DNA of 19,728 nt. Origin: Alphaproteobacteria bacterium (GTDB lineage: Bacteria > Pseudomonadota > Alphaproteobacteria > Bin95). Positions within the stretch are counted from its first letter, which is position 1, and every line of letters begins with the position of its first letter. The position numbers and the translations under genes were made by a program. The notes beneath the pieces were generated by a model, which worked only from the letters and a program-made list of their open reading frames with translations, ran no database searches and was not told the origin of the DNA. The stretch covers positions 1-19,728 of the forward strand of contig JAJECF010000128.1 in assembly GCA_022822125.1 (NCBI GenBank), written 5' to 3'. Positions 1-6,478 of this stretch are shown piece after piece.

Positions 1-2239
1 TGCCGTTGTAATCGGCGCCGCTCGTGGCGGTATCGCCGGACCGGCTGGCGATCCGCACAGGGACGGTCGTATCCACAGCGCGGGCCTCGGACAGGCTGAC
101 CTTCACCTCGAGCGTCTCGCCCTCGACCGCCTCGTAACGCGGGGCTGACAGCGAGACGACCCTCGGCGCGTCATCGTCCTCGACCGTCACCGCTATCCCC
201 TTCGTCAGTTTGGTATAGGCGTCGCGGCTGCCTGCGAAGGTTGAGAACGCCAGCGTCACGCCGTCGTCCCGCCTGTCCTCGTCCTGGGCCGCCGTCGCCG
301 TCACCGTCTGCGGCAGGTGCCAGTCCGTCATCGTGAAGTTCAGGATCTCCTTGTCCAGCGTCAGGTCCGTGCCCAGCATCCCGCCGATCGTCACCGCGAC
401 ATTCCTCGACGGCTGCGAGGCCAGCCGCACCGTGAACCCGGCGGCGCCGCCCTCGGCCACGAGCAAGGGCGACGGCGAGACCAGAATGCCCGGCGCATCC
501 TTGTCCGCCTCGGTCGCCGTCAGGGCGGCGCTTACGGAATGGTAACCGCCGTCCGCCGCCGTGTGGGTCAGCGTGGCCTCGCCGTCATTGGCGTTGTCGT
601 CTTCGCCCGCCGCCACCGTCACTGTCTGCGGGGTGTTCCAGTCGGCCGTCGTGAAGGTCAGCACCGCCGGGTCCGGCGTCATCTGCGTGGCGTAGTATGG
701 CTGGTGGTTCGTCTCCGTCTTAATCGTCACGGTCACCGTCGCCGTCGGCTGTTGCGCGAGCCGCACCGTGTAGGTGCCCCTGCCGCCTTCGGTCACCGTC
801 AGCGCCGAATTCGAAAGCACGAGACCCGGCTTGCCGCTGTCGGTGACATGCACCGCCACATCCGCCGTCGCGGACTCGTAGCCGCCGCCCATCGCCGTGT
901 GAGTCAGCGTGGCCGTGTCGTCGGTCGTATCCGTGTCGGCGCCCGCCATGACCGTCACCGTCTGCGGCCTGTCCCAGTCCGTCGTCCCGAAGGTCAGGTT
1001 CTCCTTGTCCAGCGTCAGGTCCGTGCCGGGCGTTCCGCCGACCGCCACCGTGACCGGGCCCGTCGGCCGCGATTTCAATGCCACCGTGTAGCGCGCGCTG
1101 CCGCCTTCGACGAACCTCAGCTCTTCCTTCGAGACCACCAGACCCGGCGTATCGTCGTCGAACACATAAGTCAGGACGTCCGCCGTTACCGAATCGTAGC
1201 CGCCGCCCGCCGCCGTCAGCGTCAGCCTCGCAAAGTCGTTCTTCAAATCGTCGTCGTGGCGGGCCGATATGGTCACCTTTTGCGGCCTGTCCCAGTTCGC
1301 CCTCGTAAAGCTCAGAAACGTCCGGTCGAGCGAGAGGTCCGTCCCCTCCGTCCCGCCGACCGTCACCGTGACCGGCCCCGTCGGGCGCGCCGCGAGCCGC
1401 AGGGTGAAGCTGCCGGTCTTGCCGCCTTCATACACTGCCGCGCCCCTGCTGCCGTCGCCGAACCTCACCGTCGTCCCCGACGGCGACGCCAGCAGCGCCG
1501 GCGTTTCGTCGTCCGTTACGGTCCACGCCCAGTCCGGGGTGACGAGCGGGGCGCTGGCGCTGGGGCCGACATGGCGGATGGTCAGCGATATGCGCCCATA
1601 GCCGTCGCCGATCTCCTGGTTGTCGAGCGCGGTGACGGTGAAGAACCGCCGTTGCCCCGATTGCGCCCCTGTCCATGTCAGCGTGCCCGGGGAGACCGAG
1701 ATCACGCCGGGGGTGAGGCTCTTCAGGTCGATATGGGCGGTGTCCGTGACCCCGTCCAGCGTGTAGCCAATATCGTAGGTGAGCGAGCGCCCTTCCAGCA
1801 GGCGGTCGGTCTTCACCTGCAGATCGTCGTCCCGGGTCCAGACGGTGAATGTATAGATTATGCCGTCATAACCCCCGCCGCTCGCTGTGAGGTCGACCAT
1901 CGTTCGGCGGCCCCCGCCGCGGTTGGCGGTGTTGTCATCGACGGCGGTGATGGTGACCGTTTGCGGTTCGCTGTAGTTCTGCGGCGTGAAGGTCAGGGTC
2001 GCGACATCCACGGTGGCGATGGACGTGTCCCGCACCATGATCCCGACCGTAACCGTCCCGGTCGGCGCGGCGGTCAGGCTTACCCTTTGCTCGTAGGTGC
2101 CGCCGTTCTCCGAGATGCTGACGGCGCTTTGCCTGACCCGTATGTCCTCATTGGCTGCGTTCGACGCCGCTCCGGGAACGAGCGCCGCCAGGAAGAGGCC
2201 GGCCGCGAGCAGCCGGACGCGCGAAAGGAGGAGCAGCAC
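1..2239 (-). CDS. Secreted Calx-beta-like repeat protein (N-terminal part, gene continues past the window edge)
   Basis: The minus-strand frame is open from a GTG at 2239 to the first base of the window, giving 746 residues with no stop. The first 27 or so residues form a signal peptide (four leucines, then a hydrophobic stretch ending in PGAASNA), so the product is exported. It then consists of six complete units of about 100-115 residues and the start of a seventh. Recurring marks are an EGG near each unit start, TVTVTI-type strands, an ADWNTPQTVTVAAG-like motif, a D-rich turn, ATLTHTA, GGGY(D/E)S and a closing DDD. The last unit carries GDTATSGADYNG, the Calx-beta signature. Such beta-sandwich repeats usually bind calcium and serve in adhesion or as cell-surface stalks; the ligand here is unknown. 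A TAG seven codons before the GTG limits the start, and no strong ribosome binding site is visible. The gene stands alone and has an FNR-type box upstream. Confidence 0.85.
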   Translation of the reverse strand, partial: MLLLLSRVRLLAAGLFLAALVPGAASNAANEDIRVRQSAVSISENGGTYEQRVSLTAAPTGTVTVGIMVRDTSIATVDVATLTFTPQNYSEPQTVTITAVDDNTANRGGGRRTMVDLTASGGGYDGIIYTFTVWTRDDDLQVKTDRLLEGRSLTYDIGYTLDGVTDTAHIDLKSLTPGVISVSPGTLTWTGAQSGQRRFFTVTALDNQEIGDGYGRISLTIRHVGPSASAPLVTPDWAWTVTDDETPALLASPSGTTVRFGDGSRGAAVYEGGKTGSFTLRLAARPTGPVTVTVGGTEGTDLSLDRTFLSFTRANWDRPQKVTISARHDDDLKNDFARLTLTAAGGGYDSVTADVLTYVFDDDTPGLVVSKEELRFVEGGSARYTVALKSRPTGPVTVAVGGTPGTDLTLDKENLTFGTTDWDRPQTVTVMAGADTDTTDDTATLTHTAMGGGYESATADVAVHVTDSGKPGLVLSNSALTVTEGGRGTYTVRLAQQPTATVTVTIKTETNHQPYYATQMTPDPAVLTFTTADWNTPQTVTVAAGEDDNANDGEATLTHTAADGGYHSVSAALTATEADKDAPGILVSPSPLLVAEGGAAGFTVRLASQPSRNVAVTIGGMLGTDLTLDKEILNFTMTDWHLPQTVTATAAQDEDRRDDGVTLAFSTFAGSRDAYTKLTKGIAVTVEDDDAPRVVSLSAPRYEAVEGETLEVKVSLSEARAVDTTVPVRIASRSGDTATSGADYNG

Positions 2240-2295
2240 GGAAGCGGGTTCAGGCGGGCGCTAGCGGACGGCGCCGCTTTGCAGGCGCAAGCCAC

Positions 2296-2323
2296 GCGAC
2301 CGGCGACCGGCGACCGGCGACCG
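2296..2323. repeat. Four tandem copies of a 7-bp unit
   Basis: The heptamer GCGACCG occurs four times head to tail without mismatch, followed by a degenerate partial copy. It lies between the FNR-type box and the GTG start of the repeat-protein gene, so it falls in the core promoter or 5' leader. A 7-bp period is prone to slippage, so copy number could vary and alter promoter spacing. That effect is inferred. Confidence 0.8.
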
Positions 2324-2329
2324 GCCGAA

Positions 2330-2343
2330 TTGATTTTAATCAA
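2330..2343 (-). promoter_or_regulatory. FNR/FixK-type binding site upstream of the surface repeat protein
   Basis: The sequence TTGATTTTAATCAA is a perfect 14-bp match to the TTGAT-N4-ATCAA consensus of the FNR/Anr/FixK branch of the CRP family. It is a striking AT-rich island in GC-rich DNA, centred about 97 bp before the GTG start. If the regulator binds at the usual -41.5, transcription would start near 2295. No good -10 hexamer is visible there, because the 7-bp tandem repeat occupies that place. The site suggests control by low oxygen or a related redox signal. It could also serve a plus-strand transcript, though no gene begins nearby on that strand. Confidence 0.6.
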
Positions 2344-2618
2344 ACCGTTCCCCCGCCACAAGCCGTCAACAAAATCACGCCCGCCATTCCCCCCTCGGCG
2401 CCCCTGATTGCGGGGGGCTTGTAATGGAACCGACACATCCGCGCAAGCCGGGGGCCGGGGGCGCATCCGGGACGACAGGATCCCGGTTCGATTATCCATG
2501 AAATAATTCCTGAAATAACCCGGCTCCCGGGAATCCGTGCTATATTGGAACAGGAGCGGAAAGGCGGCCCCGATTCGGGACTCACAGCGTCTTCCCGTCA
2601 TGCCCCAAGCGTCGGCGC
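2344..2618. other. Intergenic stretch with an AT-rich island, no gene seen
   Basis: No frame here has coding character. The notable part is an AT-rich patch at about 2489-2518 in which TGAAATAA is repeated at a 12-bp interval, followed by a short inverted repeat (CCCGG-CTC-CCGGG, 2519-2531) and CTATATTGG at about 2540. Together these could form a promoter or a small RNA, but nothing is decisive. Confidence 0.4.
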
Positions 2619-2755
2619 GTCCTTCGATACGCCGCTTCGCGGCTACTCAGGATGAGGAAGGGGAAGGCGCGGCTGCTCGGGATGAGAAAGAGGGGAGGCG
2701 CGGCTGCTCGGGAACGGGGGATTGCAATGGAACGCGAGCATGACATCGCATGACA
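2619..2755 (+). repeat. Intergenic repeat array, copy A
   Basis: The array begins with CCTTCGATACGC, runs into GGCTACTCAGGATGAGGAAG and continues with 30-31 bp units beginning GGCTACTCAGG or GGCTGCTCGGG. It ends in a module of about 55 bp (2701-2755) that contains TTGCAATGGAACGCGAGCAT and GACATCGCATGACA. The same module recurs at 3069-3123 and 4429-4483. Frames crossing the array are shadows with low-complexity translations. Confidence 0.8.
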
Positions 2756-2790
2756 CAGCATGACATCCTCGCAGGGCGCACGCCCCGCCC

Positions 2791-2880
2791 TCTCCTCATC
2801 CTGAGTAGCGGCTGCGTCAGCGGGCTCCGCCCTCTCCTCATCCTGAGTAGCGGCTGCGTCAGCAGGCGCGTATCGAAGGA
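2791..2880 (-). repeat. Two inverted-orientation repeat units
   Basis: Two units of about 43 bp, each containing CCTCATCCTGAGTAGCGGCT and GCGTCAGC, lie in tandem and end in GCGTATCGAAGG. They are the reverse complement of the units at 2929-3069, so single-stranded DNA or RNA across 2791-3069 could fold into a long hairpin. The spacer holds CTTCGACAAGCTCAGGACAG at 2907-2926, a sequence very widespread in bacterial intergenic DNA. Confidence 0.8.
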
Positions 2881-2928
2881 CGCCCCGCCGCCCGGGACAG
2901 GCCCCCTTCGACAAGCTCAGGACAGGCC

Positions 2929-3161
2929 CCTTCGATACGCCGCTGACGCGGCTACTCAGGATGAGGAAGGGGAAGGCGCGGCTACTCAGGGTGAGGAAGG
3001 AGGAGGCGCGGCTACTCAGGATGAGGAAGGGGAAGGCGCCGCTACTCAGGGTGAGGAAGGGGGAGGCGCGGCTGCTCGGGAACGGGGGACTGCAATGGAA
3101 CGCGAGCATGACATCGCATGACATCCCCGCAGGGGCGGCCGCCCCCTTCTCGCCATGCCCG
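2929..3161 (+). repeat. Intergenic repeat array, copy B, with four tandem 30-bp units
   Basis: After CCTTCGATACGC there are four clean 30-bp units at 2950-2979, 2980-3009, 3010-3039 and 3040-3069. They alternate CTCAGGATGAGG with CTCAGGGTGAGG and keep a GGAAGG(G/A)GAGGCGC-like tail. The composite module follows at 3069-3123 and runs on to 3161. The last 93 bp or so (3069-3161) recur at 4429-4521 at an offset of exactly 1360 bp with only a handful of mismatches, forming direct repeats around the toxin-antitoxin genes. Confidence 0.8.
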
Positions 3162-3181
3162 GACTTGTTCCGGGCATGGCG
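3151..3181. repeat. Perfect palindromic repeat of the CATGCCCGG type
   Basis: Perfect 12-bp arms (CGCCATGCCCGG and CCGGGCATGGCG) flank the 7-nt loop ACTTGTT. From memory, palindromes of this CATGCCCGGACTTGTTCC kind are dispersed in many alphaproteobacterial genomes. Half of the same element is seen at 4511-4521. No T-run follows, so it is not a typical terminator, although it could stabilise RNA ends. Confidence 0.75.
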
Positions 3182-3260
3182 GAAGAGCCTGTCGAGGGGA
3201 GCATCGAAGCGGTGTGGAGGCGCTGTCAGGCTGTCTTTGCAGGTCCCCGTCGCAACGAGC

Positions 3261-3289
3261 TTGAAGAAAGGTCCGTTCCCACATATTTA
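3261..3289 (+). promoter_or_regulatory. Possible promoter of the toxin-antitoxin operon
   Basis: TTGAAG (3261-3266) and TATTTA (3284-3289) are separated by 17 bp. The first is a fair -35; the -10 matches TATAAT at only half its positions. Transcription from it would begin at or next to the ATG at 3297, giving a leaderless message. That would explain why no ribosome binding site sits at a normal distance. Confidence 0.35.
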
Positions 3290-3294
3290 TGTGG
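3279..3294. promoter_or_regulatory. Inverted repeat, probable operator of the toxin-antitoxin operon
   Basis: CCACAT-ATTT-ATGTGG is a perfect 6-bp inverted repeat with a 4-bp spacer, ending two bases before the antitoxin ATG and overlapping the putative -10 element. RHH-type antitoxins usually bind such palindromes to repress their own operon. The role is inferred from position and symmetry. Confidence 0.5.
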
Positions 3295-3296
3295 CC

Positions 3297-3641
3297 ATGA
3301 AGGCGAAGAAGCGAAACACGACGCTCCAGCTCCCCGAAGAGCTCATCGCGCGGACCCGCGCCTATGCCGCCGCTCACGGAACGACGATGACCAGGCTCAT
3401 CCAGTCCCACCTTGAGAAGATTACCGCGAGCGCCGACGCAGATGTCGGGAACGACGTGTTGCGGCTCTATTCGGAAGGCCGCCTTGGCACGCGCGACGCC
3501 TGCCGCCGCCTGGGCCTCCGCGATGGATCGGAACTGCTCCTTGCGCTGGCCGAACGGCGTTTGCCGGTCCCGCTTCCGCCGCCGCATGTGATCGAGGCGC
3601 AGGCCGAGGAGTTTGCGCAACTCTGGAAGAGCCTTGCATGA
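3297..3641 (+). CDS. RHH-type antitoxin with UPF0175-like C-terminal region
   Basis: This 114-residue protein is the first gene of a two-gene operon and probably represses the operon and neutralises the PIN toxin encoded next. Residues 1-45 read as a ribbon-helix-helix domain: the TTLQLPEELIARTRAYA strand and helix, then GTTMTRLIQSHLE. Residues 52-90 (DVLRLYSEGRLGTRDACRRL and onwards) resemble the small helical UPF0175-type antitoxin fold. The tail at 92-114 (proline-rich, then EEFAQLWKSL) would be the toxin-binding part. The ATG at 3297 was chosen because homology begins there and an operator-like palindrome abuts it; the frame continues upstream only through repeat DNA. The stop overlaps the toxin start as ATGA, which implies translational coupling. 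The family assignment of the C-terminal half is less certain than that of the RHH part. Confidence 0.75.
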   Translation: MKAKKRNTTLQLPEELIARTRAYAAAHGTTMTRLIQSHLEKITASADADVGNDVLRLYSEGRLGTRDACRRLGLRDGSELLLALAERRLPVPLPPPHVIEAQAEEFAQLWKSLA

Positions 3642-4243
3642 GGCGGTGCCGGGTCCTCATTCCGGACGCAGGACCGTTCAACTCCCTCTGGGTCGCAAAC
3701 GCGCTGGAACTGCTCCTGAAGCTCGATTTGCCGATCACGCTCGTCGATGCGGTTTATGACGAGATGACCTCCGACCTGTCCTACGCCAAGGATGCGGACG
3801 TCAAGGCGTTCGTTGACAACCATCGTCCTCCGTTTCACATCGTTGAGACGGCTCAGGGACAGGCCGAGCGCGAACGGCGCGCGCGGGGGGAGCCCCCGAA
3901 GAGGAATGCCGGCGAAGTGGCGATGGCGGATTTCCTGACGGCCGAGGACGGACTCGATGCCTGGCTGGATGCCGGCGAGCCTGTCCTGATCCTCACGGAA
4001 GACATGCGCGCGGCCCGGCGGCTTTTTCTTCCGGAGGCGCGGGTGCATGTGCTGGGCACGATCGGCCTGCTCCGCGGCATGGAGCGCATGAAGATGATCG
4101 CCTCCGCCGATGCCGTGCTCCGCGAAATGCACAATCCATCAGGACCGGGTCGGCGCCTGGGCGACGGACGGACTTTCAGCGAACCTCCCGAAGGTCTGGA
4201 CCTGCCGGCGCAGCATGGAAGTTTCTGGACCCGGGAAATGTGA
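3638..4243 (+). CDS. PIN-domain toxin of a type II toxin-antitoxin pair
   Basis: This 201-residue protein is a probable metal-dependent RNase of the PIN superfamily. The first strand and catalytic aspartate are in VLIPDAGPFNSL (D10). Further acidic candidates are E42 in VYDEM, E93 in NAGEVAMADFL, and D122 in ILTEDMRAARRLF, the last matching the usual late aspartate of the family. VHVLGTIGLL near 137-146 is the typical C-terminal strand and helix. Residues beyond about 165 form an unusual glycine/proline-rich tail not expected in the core fold. The gene overlaps the antitoxin by four bases. The RNA target cannot be told from the sequence. Both genes lie between direct repeats, as expected of a mobile or exchangeable cassette. 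Confidence 0.8.
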   Translation: MRRCRVLIPDAGPFNSLWVANALELLLKLDLPITLVDAVYDEMTSDLSYAKDADVKAFVDNHRPPFHIVETAQGQAERERRARGEPPKRNAGEVAMADFLTAEDGLDAWLDAGEPVLILTEDMRAARRLFLPEARVHVLGTIGLLRGMERMKMIASADAVLREMHNPSGPGRRLGDGRTFSEPPEGLDLPAQHGSFWTREM

Positions 4244-4300
4244 GCCATCAGCCTTTCTGCGCAAGCCCCCATCATGACATCTCCAAGGGGCCGCCGCCCG

Positions 4301-4521
4301 CCCCCTTCGACAGGCTCCTTCGATACGCGGCTGGCGCCGCTACTCAGGATGAGGAAGGGGGAGGCGCGGCTGCTCGGGATGAGAAAGAGGGAAGGCGCGG
4401 CTACTCGGGGTGAGGAAGGGGGGAGGCGCGGCTGCTCGGGAACGGAGGATTGCAATGGAACGCGAGCATGACATCGCATGACACCCCCGCAGGGACGGCC
4501 GCACCCTTCTCGTCATGCCCG
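4301..4521 (+). repeat. Intergenic repeat array, copy C
   Basis: It begins with CCCCTTCGACAGGCTCCTTC, then CGATACGCGGC. Three 30-31 bp units follow at 4338-4367, 4368-4398 and 4399-4429, and then the composite module (4429-4483) that runs on to 4521. The stretch 4429-4521 is the right-hand partner of 3069-3161, in the same orientation. Translations across this stretch are low-complexity and were not taken as genes. Confidence 0.8.
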
Positions 4522-4572
4522 AAAGGACCATCGCATATGCCCCCTGCGCATGGAGATCATGACACATCATGA
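4514..4572 (+). repeat. 59-bp direct repeat, first copy
   Basis: The unit contains CATGCCCGAAAGGACCATCG, ATGCCCCCTGCGCATG and GATCATGACA, and ends in ATCATGACA. It is nearly identical to 4826-4884, at an offset of 312 bp, with about three differences. The end of this unit repeats the CATGACA motif also found in the 55-bp modules. Confidence 0.8.
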
Positions 4573-4600
4573 CATCTTCACGGGGCCGCCCGCCCCGCTC

Positions 4601-4689
4601 CCTCCTCATCCTGAGTAGCGGCCGCGCCAGCGGGCTCCGCCCCCTCCTCATCCTGAGTAGCGGCTGCGTCAGCAGGCGCGTATCGAAGG
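4601..4689 (-). repeat. Two inverted-orientation repeat units
   Basis: Two CCTCATCCTGAGTAGCGGC units in tandem end in GCGTATCGAAGG, the same layout as at 2791-2880. They face the plus-oriented units at 4709-4791 across a short spacer (GGCCCCGCCCGGGACAGG), so the pair can form a long imperfect hairpin upstream of glcD. Confidence 0.75.
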
Positions 4690-4708
4690 AGGCCCCGCCC
4701 GGGACAGG

Positions 4709-4791
4709 ATCCTTCGATACGCGGCTGGCGCCGCTACTCAGGATGAGGAAGGGGGAGACGCGGCTGCTCAGGGTGAGGAAGGGGAGGGGCG
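4709..4791 (+). repeat. Plus-orientation repeat units facing 4601-4689
   Basis: CCTTCGATACGCGGC is followed by a CGCTACTCAGGATGAGGAAG unit and a GGCTGCTCAGGGTGAGGAAG unit. It forms the second arm of the inverted pair. Confidence 0.75.
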
Positions 4792-4825
4792 GCGGGAGAA
4801 ATGGAACGAAACCGGAATAGGAGCC

Positions 4826-4884
4826 CATGCCCGAAAGGACCATCGCACATGCCCCCTGCGCATGAAGATCATGACATATCATGA
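4826..4884 (+). repeat. 59-bp direct repeat, second copy
   Basis: This is the partner of 4514-4572. It ends about 80 bp before the glcD start, so the glcD promoter must lie in the short unique stretch between or use sequence supplied by the repeat. Confidence 0.8.
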
Positions 4885-4911
4885 CACCCGGGCAGGGGGG
4901 CGGTGCGGGCC

Positions 4912-4941
4912 GTGACCCCGGCGGGCGATCCGGGCTAGACT
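4912..4941 (+). promoter_or_regulatory. Possible glcDEF promoter
   Basis: GTGACC (4912-4917) and TAGACT (4936-4941) are 18 bp apart, each matching four of six consensus positions. They lie in the only unique DNA between the repeats and glcD. The start of transcription would be close to the ribosome binding site. This is a weak prediction in GC-rich DNA. Confidence 0.3.
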
Positions 4942-4966
4942 GGCGGCAGGTCGAGGAGATGCGTCC

Positions 4967-6460
4967 ATGACGCTGACCATGCCGGCGCCCGAGGCGGCGA
5001 TCCTGGAGAATCGCGACCGGCTCATCCGCCGGCTGCGCACGATCCTGCCCGAAGCGAGCGTGATCGCGGAAGAGACGGCGATGCGCGCCTATGAATGCGA
5101 CGCGCTCACCATGTATCGCCAGCTGCCGCTCGTCGTCGCCCTGCCGGAAACGGTGGGCCAGGTGCAGGAGATCATGGCGCTCGCCGCCGAGATGAATGTG
5201 AAGGTGGTGCCGCGCGGGGCCGGCACCTCGCTTTCCGGCGGCTCCATGCCGCTCGGCGACGGCATCCTGCTCGCCATGGGCAAGTTCAACCGCATCCTCG
5301 AAATCGACTATGACAACCGCTCCGCCCGCGTGCAGCCGGGCGTGGCCAATCTCGCGATCAGCGATGCCGTGGCCGGGCGCGGCTTCTACTACGCGCCCGA
5401 CCCCTCCTCGCAGATTGCGTGTTCCATCGGCGGCAATGTCGGCGAGAATTCGGGCGGCGTACACTGCCTGAAATACGGCCTGACGACCAACAACATCCTC
5501 GGGCTCGAAATCGTGCTGATGGGCGGCGAGATCGTCCATCTCGGCGGCAAGCATCTCGATTCCGGGGGCTATGACCTGATGGGGCTGATGACCGGCTCCG
5601 AGGGCCTGCTCGGCGTCATCACCGAGGTCACGGTGCGCCTGCTGCCGAAGCCGGAAACGGCGCGCGGGCTGCTGCTCGCCTTCCCCACGGTGGAGGCGGG
5701 CGCGGACTGCGTGGCGGCTATCATCGGGGCCGGCATCATCCCCGGCGGGCTGGAGATGATGGACGGGCCGGCGATCCGCGCGGCGGAGGACTTCCAGCCC
5801 TGCGGCTACCCGACGGACGCCGAGTCGCTGCTCATCTGCGAGCTGGACGGCGAGGCGTCCGAGGTGGACCACCTGATCGAGCGGGTCTCCGCCATAGCAA
5901 GGGACGCCGGCGCGACCACCATCCGCGCCTCGGAGAGCGAGGAGGAGCGGCTCGGCTTCTGGGCCGGGCGCAAGAATTCCTTTCCGGCCGTCGGCGCCAT
6001 CGGGCCGGACTATCTCTGCATGGACGGAACCATCCCGCGCGGCAGGCTGGCGGAGGTGCTGGCCGGCATGACAGCGCTCGCCGGTCAGCACGGGCTCCGC
6101 GTCGCCAATGTGTTCCATGCCGGCGACGGCAATCTGCACCCGCTGATCCTCTACGACGCCAACCGCCCGGGCGATATCGGGAAGGCGGAAGCCCTGGGCG
6201 CGGACATATTGAAGCTCTGCGTCGCCGTGGGCGGCGTGCTGACCGGCGAGCATGGCGTCGGCGTGGAGAAGCGCGACCTGATGGGCACGATGTTCACCGA
6301 GGCCGATCTCGAACAGCAGCAGCGGGTCAAATGCGCCTTCGACCCGGAGCACCGGCTCAATCCGGGCAAGGTCTTCCCGACCTTGCGGCGCTGCGCCGAG
6401 CTCGGGCGGATGCATGTCCGGGGCGGCGCGCTGCCCTTCCCGGACCTGCCGCGTTTCTGA
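4967..6460 (+). CDS. glcD: Glycolate dehydrogenase FAD subunit GlcD
   Basis: This 497-residue protein, close to the usual 499 of E. coli GlcD, is the catalytic FAD-binding subunit that oxidises glycolate (and often D-lactate) to the 2-oxo acid. The FAD-binding type 4 domain spans roughly residues 50-235, with the nucleotide-binding stretch VPRGAGTSLSGGSMPLGDGI at 81-100 and CSIGGNVGENSGGVHCLKYG further on. The C-terminal substrate domain carries FHAGDGNLHP (about 384-393) and TGEHGVGVEKR (about 426-436), then the closing NPGKVFP. The ATG at 4967 follows GAGGAG (4953-4958) at good spacing. It is the first gene of glcDEF, with an 18-bp gap to glcE. The last 25 or so residues beyond NPGKVFP are family-typical. 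Confidence 0.93.
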   Translation: MTLTMPAPEAAILENRDRLIRRLRTILPEASVIAEETAMRAYECDALTMYRQLPLVVALPETVGQVQEIMALAAEMNVKVVPRGAGTSLSGGSMPLGDGILLAMGKFNRILEIDYDNRSARVQPGVANLAISDAVAGRGFYYAPDPSSQIACSIGGNVGENSGGVHCLKYGLTTNNILGLEIVLMGGEIVHLGGKHLDSGGYDLMGLMTGSEGLLGVITEVTVRLLPKPETARGLLLAFPTVEAGADCVAAIIGAGIIPGGLEMMDGPAIRAAEDFQPCGYPTDAESLLICELDGEASEVDHLIERVSAIARDAGATTIRASESEEERLGFWAGRKNSFPAVGAIGPDYLCMDGTIPRGRLAEVLAGMTALAGQHGLRVANVFHAGDGNLHPLILYDANRPGDIGKAEALGADILKLCVAVGGVLTGEHGVGVEKRDLMGTMFTEADLEQQQRVKCAFDPEHRLNPGKVFPTLRRCAELGRMHVRGGALPFPDLPRF

Positions 6461-6478
6461 GGCGGGCCGGCCGGCGGC

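Noticed and set aside
317..2407. A 696-codon open frame on the plus strand
   Set aside because: It is the antisense shadow of the repeat protein: its translation is arginine-rich and low in character, while the minus frame gives a signal peptide and clear Calx-beta-like repeats.
2582..3124. Frames encoding SSRASPFLTLSSRA-like repeats in the 2.6-3.1 kb region
   Set aside because: The protein repeats are a by-product of the 30-bp DNA repeats and appear in several frames on both strands.
2701..4483. Possible CRISPR array made of the regularly spaced repeats
   Set aside because: The 30-bp units are directly adjacent with no unique spacers, occur in both orientations, and no cas genes are present.
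4340..6415. A 691-codon open frame on the minus strand across glcD and the upstream repeats
   Set aside because: It is opposite glcD, whose homology is unambiguous; the part over the repeats is low-complexity.
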